From Rhizobium jaguaris (lineage in GTDB: Bacteria; Pseudomonadota; Alphaproteobacteria; Rhizobiales; Rhizobiaceae): a stretch of 64,000 nucleotides of DNA. Position numbers and translations under genes: made by a program. The stretch lies in contig NZ_CP032695.1 of NCBI RefSeq assembly GCF_003627755.1, positions 2,356,001-2,420,000 on the forward strand, in the 5' to 3' direction. The notes beneath the pieces were generated by a model. That model did not search any database and had not been told where the DNA came from. It was given only the letters and a program-made list of their open reading frames with translations. How positions within the stretch are numbered: the first letter of the stretch is position 1; each line of letters begins with the position of its first letter. This document shows positions 25,796 through 34,782 of this stretch, piece after piece.

Positions 25796-26890
25796 TCATG
25801 AGTTGATCGAGATTTCGCTGAGCTTGACCGCCCGGCCGCTGTCCATCGAGCGATAGCCGGCTTCCACCAGCGCCATGGTCTTGACGTTGTCGGCGACGGA
25901 AAGCGCCGGCACCTCGCCGGTCTTGACCGCATATTGCAGTTGTTCCATCACGCCGATGAAGGCATGCGGAAACCACATGGTCTCCCATGTCGGCGTGACC
26001 CATTTGCCGCCCGTGGTTTTCTTCGAGGCATAGGTCAGCGTCGAGGGCGAACCGTCCGGCCAGCCGATCGTGCCTTGCGCCACGCCCGCCATGCCCTCGA
26101 CACGCCATTTGATATAGATGTCGCTGTCGAAGCCCTCTTCGCGCGGACCTGACCAGACGTCCTCCATCGACACCGCCAGCACATTGCCGGGAAACTTCAG
26201 CGTCGAAACGGTAATGCCGTCCTTGTGCTCGAACGCCGTGCGCGGGTCGGTGCGGCCGACGGTGAAGATTTCCTCGGGGTCGCCGAACAGGAAACGCAGC
26301 ACGTCGAGATGGTGTACGCTCATATTGGCGAGCGTCAGCCGGTCATAGTCTTCTAGGAAACTCTGCCAGTGCGGAATGGCCCGCATCTCGATCGTGGCGA
26401 TCACCACATCGCCGAGCTCGCCCTTGTCGAGGATCTGCTTCAGCACGCGCATCGACTGGTCGTAGCGCATGTTCTGATTGACCGAGAGGACCTTTCCGGC
26501 CCGGGCGGCTTCATCCCGCAATTTCTTTGCTTCATCGAGGGACAGCGCCAGCGGCTTCTGTGCCAGGATCGCCTTGATATGCGGTGCTGCCAGCGCCTTG
26601 CGGATCAGGTCCGGCTGCTGGTCCGGCGGGAAGGCGATATCGATGATCTCGACCAGTTTGTCGGCGATCAGCTCTTCCGGAGTCGCATGCGTGGTCGGAA
26701 TGTTCCAGCGCTCGGCAACCGCCTTGGCCTTGGATTGCGTCCGCGAAGCAATCGCAACGACGGGAAAACCGGCCTGCTTATAGGCTGCCAGATGGCATTC
26801 CGCCATGATCATCCCGGCGCCGATGCAGCCGATCCTGTAGTCCCGAACCCTAACCGGCGGATCGGGGATGAACCCTTTGCTGTCAGTCAT
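25796..26890 (-). CDS. Gfo/Idh/MocA family oxidoreductase
   Basis: A 364-residue NAD(P)-dependent dehydrogenase. The Rossmann start is YRIGCIGAGMIMAECHLAAY and the catalytic-lysine motif is LAQKPLALSLDEA (Gln where many members have Glu). Its substrate-binding C-terminal domain includes SVHHLDVLRFLFGDPEEIF. It likely oxidises a cyclic polyol or sugar imported by the ABC transporter encoded just upstream (27-base gap). Precise substrate unknown. Confidence 0.9.
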   Translation of the reverse strand: MTDSKGFIPDPPVRVRDYRIGCIGAGMIMAECHLAAYKQAGFPVVAIASRTQSKAKAVAERWNIPTTHATPEELIADKLVEIIDIAFPPDQQPDLIRKALAAPHIKAILAQKPLALSLDEAKKLRDEAARAGKVLSVNQNMRYDQSMRVLKQILDKGELGDVVIATIEMRAIPHWQSFLEDYDRLTLANMSVHHLDVLRFLFGDPEEIFTVGRTDPRTAFEHKDGITVSTLKFPGNVLAVSMEDVWSGPREEGFDSDIYIKWRVEGMAGVAQGTIGWPDGSPSTLTYASKKTTGGKWVTPTWETMWFPHAFIGVMEQLQYAVKTGEVPALSVADNVKTMALVEAGYRSMDSGRAVKLSEISINS

Positions 26891-26917
26891 TTATTCCTCC
26901 CAATGCTCGATCTTCGT

Positions 26918-27976
26918 TCATCGGCCAAGCGCTCCGCCCGCCTGGTCGAAAAAATGTATTTTTGCCGGATTGCAGCTCAGCGCGACGGCGCTGTCCAATT
27001 GCACCTGCGGCTGGCCACGCATCAGCGCGCGTAGCTTTTCGCTGCCCGTATCCAGCGTCACGACAGTATAGCCGCCAAGCGGTTCGACCTCGAAAACCGT
27101 GGCCGGCTTGCCTTCATGGTCTGCCCGCCAGGGCTCGACCTTCAGGTCTTCGGGCCGAATACCGATGCGTGCGGTGCCGGTGGGCGTCCGGTCGCGTGGC
27201 AACAGAATGGTGCCCTGCGCGGCTTCCACCCGCTCGCCGGTCGTTGCTGCCATGATGTTGATCATCGGCGCGCCGAGAAGCTGCGCCACATAGCGGCTGA
27301 CCGGCGCATCGTATATCTCGACCGGCGTTCCGATCTGGCGGATTTCGCCATGCTCCAGGATCGCCATGCGGTCGGCGACCGACATCGCCTCCTCCTGATC
27401 GTGGGTGACATAGATCAGCGTCTGCCCAAGATCGCGCTGGATGCGTTTCAGCTCGACACGCGTCTCCTCGCGCAACCGCGCATCGAGCGCTGAAATCGGG
27501 TCGTCCATCAGATAGGCGATGGGATCACGGACCAGTGCGCGGGCAATGGCAACGCGCTGGCGCTCGCCGCCAGAAAGCTGTGACGGCGGCTTGTGCAGAA
27601 GGTGGCCGATATGCAGCTTGGCGGCGACGGCATCAACACGCTCCCGGATTTTGGGCTCCGCCACCCTGCGCTCGACCAGCGGAAAGCGGACATTGTCGCC
27701 CGCTGTCATATGCGGAAACAGCGCCAGGTTCTGGAACACCATGGCGACATTACGCGCCGCCGGCGAAACATGGTTGACAGGCTGACCGTCGATCAGCACC
27801 TCGCCCTCATCGGGTGTCTCCAGCCCAAGGATCAATTTCAGGATCGTCGACTTGCCAGAGAGCGGCGGCCCGAAGAAGCAGAAGAATTCGCCAGCCTGGA
27901 TGTCGAAGGACGCATTGGCGACGGCGACGGTCTTGCCGTAGCGCTTGGTAACATTGCGGAAGGATATGCCGGACAT
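26918..27976 (-). CDS. ABC transporter ATPase A (GlpS/GlpT-like), Walker B Glu to Asp
   Basis: A 352-residue CUT1-type ATPase. It has Walker A GPPLSGKST (36-44), Q-loop VFQNLALFPHM, a complete signature LSGGERQRVAIARA from residue 134, H-loop VTHDQEEAMSVA, and a C-terminal TOBE domain. Walker B reads YLMDDPISALDA: the catalytic glutamate position (residue 159, bases 27500-27502) is aspartate. The partner ATPase encoded three bases upstream has the opposite defect. Together they resemble the two-ATPase glycerol importer GlpSTPQV of Rhizobium; the substrate here may differ. Confidence 0.92.
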   Translation of the reverse strand: MSGISFRNVTKRYGKTVAVANASFDIQAGEFFCFFGPPLSGKSTILKLILGLETPDEGEVLIDGQPVNHVSPAARNVAMVFQNLALFPHMTAGDNVRFPLVERRVAEPKIRERVDAVAAKLHIGHLLHKPPSQLSGGERQRVAIARALVRDPIAYLMDDPISALDARLREETRVELKRIQRDLGQTLIYVTHDQEEAMSVADRMAILEHGEIRQIGTPVEIYDAPVSRYVAQLLGAPMINIMAATTGERVEAAQGTILLPRDRTPTGTARIGIRPEDLKVEPWRADHEGKPATVFEVEPLGGYTVVTLDTGSEKLRALMRGQPQVQLDSAVALSCNPAKIHFFDQAGGALGR

Positions 27977-27979
27977 CGT

Positions 27980-29074
27980 TCACACCTCCCGGATCGCCAT
28001 GCCGCTTTCGGCATCGAAAAGACGCACCGATCCCGGGTCGACGACGATATCAGCCGTTTCGCCTGCCTGCAGGCCGACATCATTGTCGAAAACGGTTTTC
28101 ACCCGCTGCTCGCCGTCTCCGAGATGGACGACCGTACGCGCGCCGATACGCTCGACAAAAGTGACCTTCAGCGCCAGTCCATTGCCCGGACCGACAAGCG
28201 AGACCCGTTCCGGCCGGAAGCCATAAACGACCGCCTGCACCCCATTCTTTCGCGCTGCGGCGGCAAGGGCCGGCGATAGAGGCGCGCTGTGCCCAAGAGG
28301 GTCGAGATCGACGACGAGGCCGCGGTCGGACTCTGCCAGAGTACCCTTCAGCCGGTTCATTCCCGGCGAACCGATGAAATCGGCGACGAAAAGATTGACC
28401 GGATTGTTGTAGACCTCGAGCGGCGTGCCGACTTGCTGCAGCACGCCGTGATCCATGACCGCAATGCGATCAGCCATGGTCATTGCCTCGAGCTGATCGT
28501 GGGTGACATAGACCATAGTCTGCTTGAACTGCCGCTGCAGATGTTTCAGCTCCGTGCGCATGACCGCGCGGAAAGCGGCATCGACATTGGACAGCGGCTC
28601 ATCCAGCAGAAAGATCGCCGGTTCCATGATCGCCGAGCGCCCGATTGCCAGCCGCTGCAGGATATTCACCGACAGTTTGGCGGAGGGCTGTTTGAGAAGC
28701 GGCGTCAGTTGCAGGAAATCGGCGATAGCCTTCACCCGCCGGTCGATTTCCGCATGCGCCAAACCCCGCATCTTTAGGCCGTAGGCGAGATTGTCGTAGA
28801 CATTCATATGCGTGAAGATCGCGTAGTTTTGAAAGACGAAGCCGACGCCGCGCTTGCCCATGGCAACGCCGTTCATGTCCTTGCCGTCGAAAAGGATGCG
28901 TCCTTCCGAGGGGCTTTCCATGCCGGCAATCATGTTCATGGTCGTCGACTTGCCGCAGCCGGACGGTCCGAGCAGCGCCATGAACTCGCCGTCGCGAATG
29001 TCGAGGTCCATGGTTTTCAAGGCGGTGAAGCTGCCGAAACGCTTGACCAGATTGTGAAGATGGATCGCGGTCAT
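27980..29074 (-). CDS. ABC transporter ATPase B (GlpS/GlpT-like), degenerate signature
   Basis: A 364-residue CUT1-type ATPase. It has Walker A GPSGCGKST (36-44), Q-loop VFQNYAIFTHM, normal Walker B IFLLDEPLSNVDA (catalytic Glu at residue 159), H-loop VTHDQLEAMTMA, and a TOBE domain. The signature that should read LSGGQ is LSVNI (residues 134-138, bases 28661-28675), so its own signature cannot be canonical. ATG 29074 overlaps the preceding permease stop by four bases (ATGA), which rules out the longer open frame as the true start. Confidence 0.92.
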   Translation of the reverse strand: MTAIHLHNLVKRFGSFTALKTMDLDIRDGEFMALLGPSGCGKSTTMNMIAGMESPSEGRILFDGKDMNGVAMGKRGVGFVFQNYAIFTHMNVYDNLAYGLKMRGLAHAEIDRRVKAIADFLQLTPLLKQPSAKLSVNILQRLAIGRSAIMEPAIFLLDEPLSNVDAAFRAVMRTELKHLQRQFKQTMVYVTHDQLEAMTMADRIAVMDHGVLQQVGTPLEVYNNPVNLFVADFIGSPGMNRLKGTLAESDRGLVVDLDPLGHSAPLSPALAAAARKNGVQAVVYGFRPERVSLVGPGNGLALKVTFVERIGARTVVHLGDGEQRVKTVFDNDVGLQAGETADIVVDPGSVRLFDAESGMAIREV

Positions 29075-30033
29075 GCCGTCGCCTCCTTTTTGGCGGCGTT
29101 CATCCGGCTGATCGCCAGCGACACGAGAATGGAGAGCACGATCAGGATGACGAGCGCGATGGCCGCGACATAGCCCCAAATCAGATCCTGCTGCGTGACC
29201 TTGTAGATATAGACCGAGATCGTTTCGGTCGCGACGCCGGGGCCGCCGCCGGTCATGATGTAGAGCGTGTCGAAAATCTTGAAATTCTCGATGACGCGGA
29301 TGGCGAGCGCGATGATGATGATCGTCTTCATCTTCGGTAGGACGATGGTGCGAAAACGTTGCCACCAAGAAGCGCCGAGCAAGGTCGCCGCCCGCATCTG
29401 GTCCTCCGGCACGCCGACGAGACCAGCGAGCAGGATCAGAAACATCAGCGGCGTCCACTGCCAGATGTCGGCAATCATCACCGCGATCAGCGCCGTGCCC
29501 GGGCTGGAGAGCCAGGCAAGCGTGATCTGTGTCCCCGTCAGCGTAGACAGGATGTCGTTGACCGGACCGCCCGACTGGAACAGCATGAAAAACATATATC
29601 CGGCGACGGCAGGGACCACCATCATCGGGATCAGCATGACGGAATAGAAGAACCGCTTGCCGGCAAAATCATCCATGAACAGGATGGCAAGGCCGAGACC
29701 GAGCAGGAACTCGGCTGGTACGCAGACGATCATGATCAGCGCGGTGCGCCCAAGCGCACTCCAGAAGCGACCATCGACGGCGAGATCGGTGTAGTTAGCA
29801 AAGCCATTCCAGAGCTCATAGGCGCGCCACCAGCCGGTGCCTTCAAGCGGCGACCAGTCGGTCAGGCTGATATAGAGCTGCATCAGCAGCGGAAACAGCG
29901 CGATGAACAGCACCAGGATCTGCGCCGGCAGCGTCAGCACAAAGCCGAGGCGGCGTCCATCTTCCGCGTGCACTGCCGATTCTACGCGTCTGCCTGCCAC
30001 GGGCACTTTCTCCTCGGTTGCAAGCGCGCTCAT
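29071..30033 (-). CDS. ABC transporter permease (MalF/GlpP-like)
   Basis: A 320-residue permease. It has a long cytoplasmic N-terminus ([20 protein letters not shown]), then [20 protein letters not shown], and the EAA-type loop [20 protein letters not shown] near residue 250. ATG 30033 overlaps the stop of the next permease upstream by four bases. It forms the channel with that permease and is served by the two ATPases downstream. Confidence 0.9.
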   Translation of the reverse strand: MSALATEEKVPVAGRRVESAVHAEDGRRLGFVLTLPAQILVLFIALFPLLMQLYISLTDWSPLEGTGWWRAYELWNGFANYTDLAVDGRFWSALGRTALIMIVCVPAEFLLGLGLAILFMDDFAGKRFFYSVMLIPMMVVPAVAGYMFFMLFQSGGPVNDILSTLTGTQITLAWLSSPGTALIAVMIADIWQWTPLMFLILLAGLVGVPEDQMRAATLLGASWWQRFRTIVLPKMKTIIIIALAIRVIENFKIFDTLYIMTGGGPGVATETISVYIYKVTQQDLIWGYVAAIALVILIVLSILVSLAISRMNAAKKEATA

Positions 30034-30890
30034 TGTTTCAGCGCTCCAAAGGTCAGGCCGCGTACCAGATGGCGCTGGATGGCGATGCCCATGATGACGG
30101 GCGGCACGGCGGCGATGAGGCCAAGTGCCGCCTTGGCGCCGTAGAGCTGACCGGTCATCGACGAGGAGAGCGAGGCCATGTAGACCGGGATGGTCACCCA
30201 TTCCTTCGTCGTCAAAAGCAGCGCGATCAGATAGTCCGACCAGTTCAGGATGAAGACAAAGAGAGCGGCGCTTGCCAGCGCAGGCCGCATCATCGGTAGG
30301 GTGATCTTCATGAAGACGCGGAAGCGCGAGCAGCCCTCGACCAATGCCGCATCTTCGATTTCGCGCGGCATATCGTCGAAGAAGGTCTTCATCAGCCAGA
30401 AGGCGAAGGGCAAGGTGACGATGCCGTAGATCAGCGCCAGCCCCCACCAGCTATCCATGATGCCGAGAAAGGCCCACATGATCATGACGGGGATCATTAC
30501 CGCCATCGGCGGAAAAAGCCTGAGCTGGATCAGCGCCAGCGGCAGGTTCTGTCCGGAGCCGAAACGCGACAGGCCATAAGCGGCCGCGGTGCCGCAGACC
30601 ATGGCAATCAGCGTGCCGAATACGGCGGACAGCAGCGAAGACAGGATCGGCTTTCCGGCGGTGCGGTCGAGCGCCACGATCAGATCGCTGGTCGACGTAC
30701 CGAAAATGAAGCGGAAATTATCAAGCGTCGGATGCTTCGGCCACCAGGTGAGATCGCCGCCGCTCGCCGACCATTCGGCAATAGGCTTGAATGCCATCGA
30801 CGCCATCCACAAGGTCGGCACGAGGGTGACCGCGAGCGCCGCCAGGATGGCGCAGTAGCGGAAGATTTCGAAGGGTAAAGAGCGGTTCAT
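30030..30890 (-). CDS. ABC transporter permease (MalG/GlpQ-like)
   Basis: A 286-residue permease of the MalG type. The first helix is [21 protein letters not shown], and the EAA loop is [20 protein letters not shown] near residue 195. It is the first membrane gene after the binding protein, from which it is separated by a strong hairpin (30918-30948). That fits the usual excess of binding protein over membrane parts. Confidence 0.9.
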   Translation of the reverse strand: MNRSLPFEIFRYCAILAALAVTLVPTLWMASMAFKPIAEWSASGGDLTWWPKHPTLDNFRFIFGTSTSDLIVALDRTAGKPILSSLLSAVFGTLIAMVCGTAAAYGLSRFGSGQNLPLALIQLRLFPPMAVMIPVMIMWAFLGIMDSWWGLALIYGIVTLPFAFWLMKTFFDDMPREIEDAALVEGCSRFRVFMKITLPMMRPALASAALFVFILNWSDYLIALLLTTKEWVTIPVYMASLSSSMTGQLYGAKAALGLIAAVPPVIMGIAIQRHLVRGLTFGALKQ

Positions 30891-30917
30891 GGCAATGTCT
30901 GCTGAGAGTAATCCGAA

Positions 30918-30948
30918 ATATCCGGGCGGGCTGAAGCCGCCCGGATAT
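30918..30948 (-). terminator. Strong intercistronic stem-loop after the binding-protein gene
   Basis: A perfect twelve-base inverted repeat ATATCCGGGCGG / CCGCCCGGATAT with a seven-base loop sits 17 bases after the binding-protein stop. No U tract follows. It probably protects the 3' end of the binding-protein message or reduces read-through into the permease genes. Confidence 0.6.
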
Positions 30949-30965
30949 CGAAGCGACTGGCTGGC

Positions 30966-32582
30966 CTAGCCCTGCAACGGGTCGACGACGGTCGGCCATG
31001 CCTGCTTGTTGGTCTTGATCGCCTCAATCAGCTTGTCTTCGCCGATACGGCGGGCGATCCGCGTCCATTGCTTTTCGGTATCGGCCATCGCCTGTTCCGC
31101 GGTCTTCGTCTTCGTCAGCGCGGCGACCAGATTTTCATCGAGCGCATTGTGGAAGGCGGTGGCGCCGGGATAGTTGATCGACGGTACCGTGCGGCTGACC
31201 GTCTCGCGCACCACATCCATGTGATAGGCGTGATAGGTCTCGCGCACGAGCGGGTCGGCGAAGTTGGCGAGCTGGAACGGATCGAAATAGCCGCTCGGAT
31301 TGGCCGTCATCCATGAATAGATGCGGCTGGAGCCGAGCCATTGCAGCAGCAGATAGCAGGCTTCCGGATTTTTGCTTTGCGACGATATTGACGCGGAAAG
31401 ATTGAGCCAGAGCACCGAGCGGCGCACCAGTTGGCCGTCGATCTCGCGGCCGGGCGGCAACATCGAGCCGACCTTGCCGGTGATCTTCGATCCCTCGTTC
31501 GATTTGTTGTCGAGGAATTTCGGCAGGTTGGAAAAGGCACAGGTCATGGCCGCACCGCCGCCGGCGAAATTGCCGTATTGTTCCGGCCAGCCCCAGGAGA
31601 TCGCATCCGGGGAATGGTAGGACAGCGCGTCGATATATTCCTGCGTCGCCTTGTGCCCGGCGTCCGAATTGATCAGTGCCTTGCCGTCATCGCCGAAGAG
31701 ATATTGATTGGGCGAGGCCATCGATGTGAAGCGCTGATACCAATTGGTATAACCCCAGCCCTGATTGCGCAGGTCGGTGCAGCCGAACAGCCCCTTGTCC
31801 GGGCGATGGAAGAAGGCGGCGATTTCGTCGAGCTGCTTGAAGGTCGTCGGCGGCACCAGCGGGTAACCGTGCTTGTCTGCAAAAGCCTTCTTCTCGGCCT
31901 CGTCATTGAACAGATCGGTGCGGTAGTTCCAGACCTGAAAGTCGCCGTCGAGCGATACGCCATAGGTCGAGCCGCGATATTGATTGAGCAGCGACACGCC
32001 CTTCTTGCCGTTGACGTAGCCGCGCTGCGGATCGTCCCATTCCGGTTTGTGAGCGGCGACATAATCGTCCATCTTGATGATGCCGCCGGTTTCCGCCAGA
32101 TCGCCGAGCCGGTTCCACTCGACGGCGTAGATGTCGAAGGAGCCGCCCTTGGTGGAGATGTCCTGCATCGTCTTGGTGAATTCCTGGCCGTTGGGCACGC
32201 CGACGATGTCGAGCGTGATGCCGGTTTCCTTCTCCCACAGCTCCTTGATCGACGGCGCGCCTGCCGGGAAGGGCTTGGTCAGCTGGCCGATCGAGCCATC
32301 GGAAAGGCCGAGAACGATCTTGGTCGGAGCCTTGCCGGCACCCTTCATCGCCTTGATGGCCTCGATCGCGCGGCCTTCCGGCGTGTCCGGCCCGTACTGA
32401 TAGCGCTCGGCACCATCGAAGCCGGTCGGGCCGCCAATCATGCCGGGCGCCAGAGCATCGGCAGCATAGGCGCGGCCAGGGCGGATGAATTGCGGGGCGA
32501 TGCCCGCGGCGGCAGTCAAGGCAAGCGCCCGGCCGCCAGTCGCCAACAAGTCGCGGCGCGACATGCGAAACAGATTTGACAT
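30966..32582 (-). CDS. Large Tat-exported solute-binding protein (GlpV-like)
   Basis: A 538-residue SBP, larger than usual (about 420) and in the range of rhizobial GlpV-type proteins. It has a Tat motif SRRDLL within MSRRDLLATGG, a hydrophobic stretch and cleavage likely after RAYAAD. The mature protein contains GVPNGQEFTKTM, FDIYAVEWNRLGDLAETGG and IPQYGNF-like aromatic patches (WGWPEQYGNFAGGGAA). ATG 32582 was chosen because it places the Tat motif at residue 8. It delivers the solute to the two-ATPase importer encoded downstream. Confidence 0.92.
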   Translation of the reverse strand: MSNLFRMSRRDLLATGGRALALTAAAGIAPQFIRPGRAYAADALAPGMIGGPTGFDGAERYQYGPDTPEGRAIEAIKAMKGAGKAPTKIVLGLSDGSIGQLTKPFPAGAPSIKELWEKETGITLDIVGVPNGQEFTKTMQDISTKGGSFDIYAVEWNRLGDLAETGGIIKMDDYVAAHKPEWDDPQRGYVNGKKGVSLLNQYRGSTYGVSLDGDFQVWNYRTDLFNDEAEKKAFADKHGYPLVPPTTFKQLDEIAAFFHRPDKGLFGCTDLRNQGWGYTNWYQRFTSMASPNQYLFGDDGKALINSDAGHKATQEYIDALSYHSPDAISWGWPEQYGNFAGGGAAMTCAFSNLPKFLDNKSNEGSKITGKVGSMLPPGREIDGQLVRRSVLWLNLSASISSQSKNPEACYLLLQWLGSSRIYSWMTANPSGYFDPFQLANFADPLVRETYHAYHMDVVRETVSRTVPSINYPGATAFHNALDENLVAALTKTKTAEQAMADTEKQWTRIARRIGEDKLIEAIKTNKQAWPTVVDPLQG

Positions 32583-32660
32583 TGTGGTGATCCCTCCCGT
32601 CGGCAGCTTCCTCCTCTGCCGATCGCTGAGGATTATTGACGCCACAAATGATCGATGTCA

Positions 32661-32848
32661 ACATCATAACAAATCATATTACATCATTTCTCATCGAATA
32701 GCGCGCAGGTATCATGGTTCAATGAAGCAACAATGGAATAATTGCGCGAAAAAACCAGTGTAGAACAAGGGGATAGTTTGCGAAATTCGAGGCCTGCAGC
32801 CATCTTCCCCTTGCATCTCCCGCGAATAGAAATACATCATTTCCCATC
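32661..32848. repeat. Repeated operator-like elements in the LacI/ABC divergent region
   Basis: The 288-base gap between the ABC operon and the LacI gene holds a 16-base repeat TACATCATTTCYCATC at 32680-32695 and 32833-32848 (one mismatch, same orientation). The first copy is preceded by related ACATCAT / AATCAT units at 32661 and 32672, spaced about ten bases. One copy is close to each gene, so looping between two operators is possible. The LacI protein encoded next door is the obvious candidate binder. Confidence 0.45.
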
Positions 32849-32870
32849 ATTGCCGTAGAAGGGAATCGAT

Positions 32871-33890
32871 TTGCGATCGACATTGACCGACATTGCTCGC
32901 GAGGCTGGTGTCTCCAGCGCCACGGTGGACCGGGTGCTGAACAATCGCAGCGGCGTCAAGGAGCGAACCCGTGAGGTGGTGATCGAGACGGCGAAGCGGC
33001 TCGGCTATCTCGCCGGCTCCGACCTGACCCCGGTGTCGCCGCAAAACCGCATCCGGCTGGATTTCGTCCTACCAGCCGGCACCAATACATTCATCGCCAA
33101 TCTTCTGGCACAGATCGAGCGGCAGGCGGCCCGGCAGCATGATCTCGATGTCCATATCCATTCGATCGAGGGCTTCAATCCCGATACGCTGGCCCGGACC
33201 CTTCACGATTTGCAGGGAAAGACACTGGGGGTCGGTGTCATCGCGCTTGACCATCCGACGGTGCGCGAAGCCATGCGCAGCCTTGCTGCTTCCGGCGTTT
33301 CGATCGTCACGCTTGCGTCCGATATCCTGCATGTACCCCGCATCGGCTATATCGGCATCGACAATCGCGCCGCGGGCCGCCTTGCCGGCTATCTCCTCGG
33401 CCGTTTCCTCGGCGGCGGCGTTAGACACAAAGTCGCGCTTTTTGCCGGATCGCTGTCCTACCGTGGCCACGAAGAACGGGAGATGGGCTTTCGCCACATC
33501 CTGGGCGAGGATTTTCCAAATCTGGAAATCGTCGAACTGCGAGAAATTCGCGACGACCGTGAGAGGGCCTATGAGGAAGCCGTTTCACTGCTGAAGCGCC
33601 ATCCGGATCTTTCCGGCATCTACAATATCGGCGCCGGCAATCAAGGCATCGGGCAGGCACTGATCGAATCCAACCGTGCGGGCCAGATCATTTTCATCGG
33701 CCACGAATTGACGGACCACAACAAGGCATTCTTGCTGGACGGCACCCTGGACGCGGTCATCGACCAAAATCCGCGCGTCGAAGCCCGTGAAGCTCTCGCC
33801 ATGCTGAGCCGCACGATCCGCGGCCTGCCGATGGACTATCATCCGCCACGGCTGCAGGTCATTTTTCGGGAAAACATCCCCGAGAGCTGA
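32871..33890 (+). CDS. LacI family transcriptional regulator
   Basis: A 339-residue regulator starting at TTG 32871, which is the only start giving the full helix-turn-helix TLTDIAREAGVSSATVDRVL (residues 4-23). An AGAAGGG ribosome site lies seven bases upstream. The C-terminal sensor domain resembles RbsB-type binding proteins (YIGIDNRAAGRLAGYLLG, GIYNIGAGNQGIGQAL). The gene is divergent from the GlpV-like transporter operon and very likely controls it, with a sugar or polyol effector. Confidence 0.9.
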   Translation: MRSTLTDIAREAGVSSATVDRVLNNRSGVKERTREVVIETAKRLGYLAGSDLTPVSPQNRIRLDFVLPAGTNTFIANLLAQIERQAARQHDLDVHIHSIEGFNPDTLARTLHDLQGKTLGVGVIALDHPTVREAMRSLAASGVSIVTLASDILHVPRIGYIGIDNRAAGRLAGYLLGRFLGGGVRHKVALFAGSLSYRGHEEREMGFRHILGEDFPNLEIVELREIRDDRERAYEEAVSLLKRHPDLSGIYNIGAGNQGIGQALIESNRAGQIIFIGHELTDHNKAFLLDGTLDAVIDQNPRVEAREALAMLSRTIRGLPMDYHPPRLQVIFRENIPES

Positions 33891-34040
33891 GAGCAGGCCG
33901 CACCATGCTGCCACCGGACGAAACTCGCCTTCTGAACCGAGACGGAGACGATAGGGCCGGGGTTATCCCACGCCAGCCACAGTTGTCGTCATCACCATCC
34001 AGATTGACACCGAAGCGGCGCTCCCGGCGCTGGACTTAAC

Positions 34041-34062
34041 GTTATATATGATGGAATATAAC
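34041..34062. promoter_or_regulatory. Candidate GntR autoregulatory operator
   Basis: An inverted repeat GTTATAT-N8-ATATAAC (extendable by one C/G pair on each side) lies 58 bases before the ATG of the GntR gene. It sits in an otherwise GC-rich 229-base gap, which makes the AT-rich palindrome stand out. Confidence 0.5.
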
Positions 34063-34119
34063 GAGAGATCATGTTCAGCAGGGTGGTTGCCCTGGGGAAT
34101 ATTCGAAAGGAATCGGTCG

Positions 34120-34752
34120 ATGGCCAATCTCGGATTGAACGTACCCCGCGCCGTCTCGTTACGTCAGCAGGTGACAGACGGCCTGCGAGGATCCATCCTC
34201 TCCGGCAAGCTGCGTCCAGGCCAGAAACTGATCGAGCGCGAGATCTGCGAGGAGATGCGGATCAGCCGCACAGTGCTGCGCGAAGCTTTGCAGCATCTCG
34301 AGGCCGAGGGCATGATCGTCAATACCCCGCCCAAAGGCCGCGTCGTCGTGAATATCAGTGCTGAAGAAGCGCAGCAAATCTACGCGGTACGTCAGGCGAT
34401 CGAATGGCTGGTCGTCGACGGTTTCAGCCGCAACGCAACGGAGCTGCAGGTCAGGCAGCTTCGGGAAAAACTCGATCGGTTCGACTCGCAGGTGGATCCT
34501 GAAGACATCCTGGCGGTCGAGGACGAATTCACCGCCAGGCTGCTTGAAGGCAGCGGCAACAGGGTTGCCGCCGATATTCTTTCACAGTTGAACAACCGGA
34601 TCACTGTCCTGCGCCGTCTGTCGGTTGTCGACGGGCTGGCCGTAGACAAACGGCACACTGAGCTGGGCGCACTCATGTCGGCCATCGAAGCCCGCAGCGC
34701 GAACAGCAACATACGCTCCGTGCGACAGGCAGCGCCGGCCGCAGCAGAGTAA
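34120..34752 (+). CDS. GntR family regulator (FCD domain)
   Basis: A 210-residue regulator. The N-terminal winged helix includes SLRQQVTDGLRGSILSGKL and ISRTVLREALQHLEAEGMI, and the rest is helical FCD with YAVRQAIEWLVVDGFSR. ATG 34120 with GAAAGG nine bases upstream is better than the earlier in-frame ATG at 34048. The gene is convergent with the molybdenum hydroxylase operon (its stop is 31 bases from that operon's last gene). It could regulate that operon or the wider 34-54 kb cluster. Confidence 0.85.
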   Translation: MANLGLNVPRAVSLRQQVTDGLRGSILSGKLRPGQKLIEREICEEMRISRTVLREALQHLEAEGMIVNTPPKGRVVVNISAEEAQQIYAVRQAIEWLVVDGFSRNATELQVRQLREKLDRFDSQVDPEDILAVEDEFTARLLEGSGNRVAADILSQLNNRITVLRRLSVVDGLAVDKRHTELGALMSAIEARSANSNIRSVRQAAPAAAE

Positions 34753-34782
34753 CGGGAACATCCGCCACGAACTGTCTATTTG

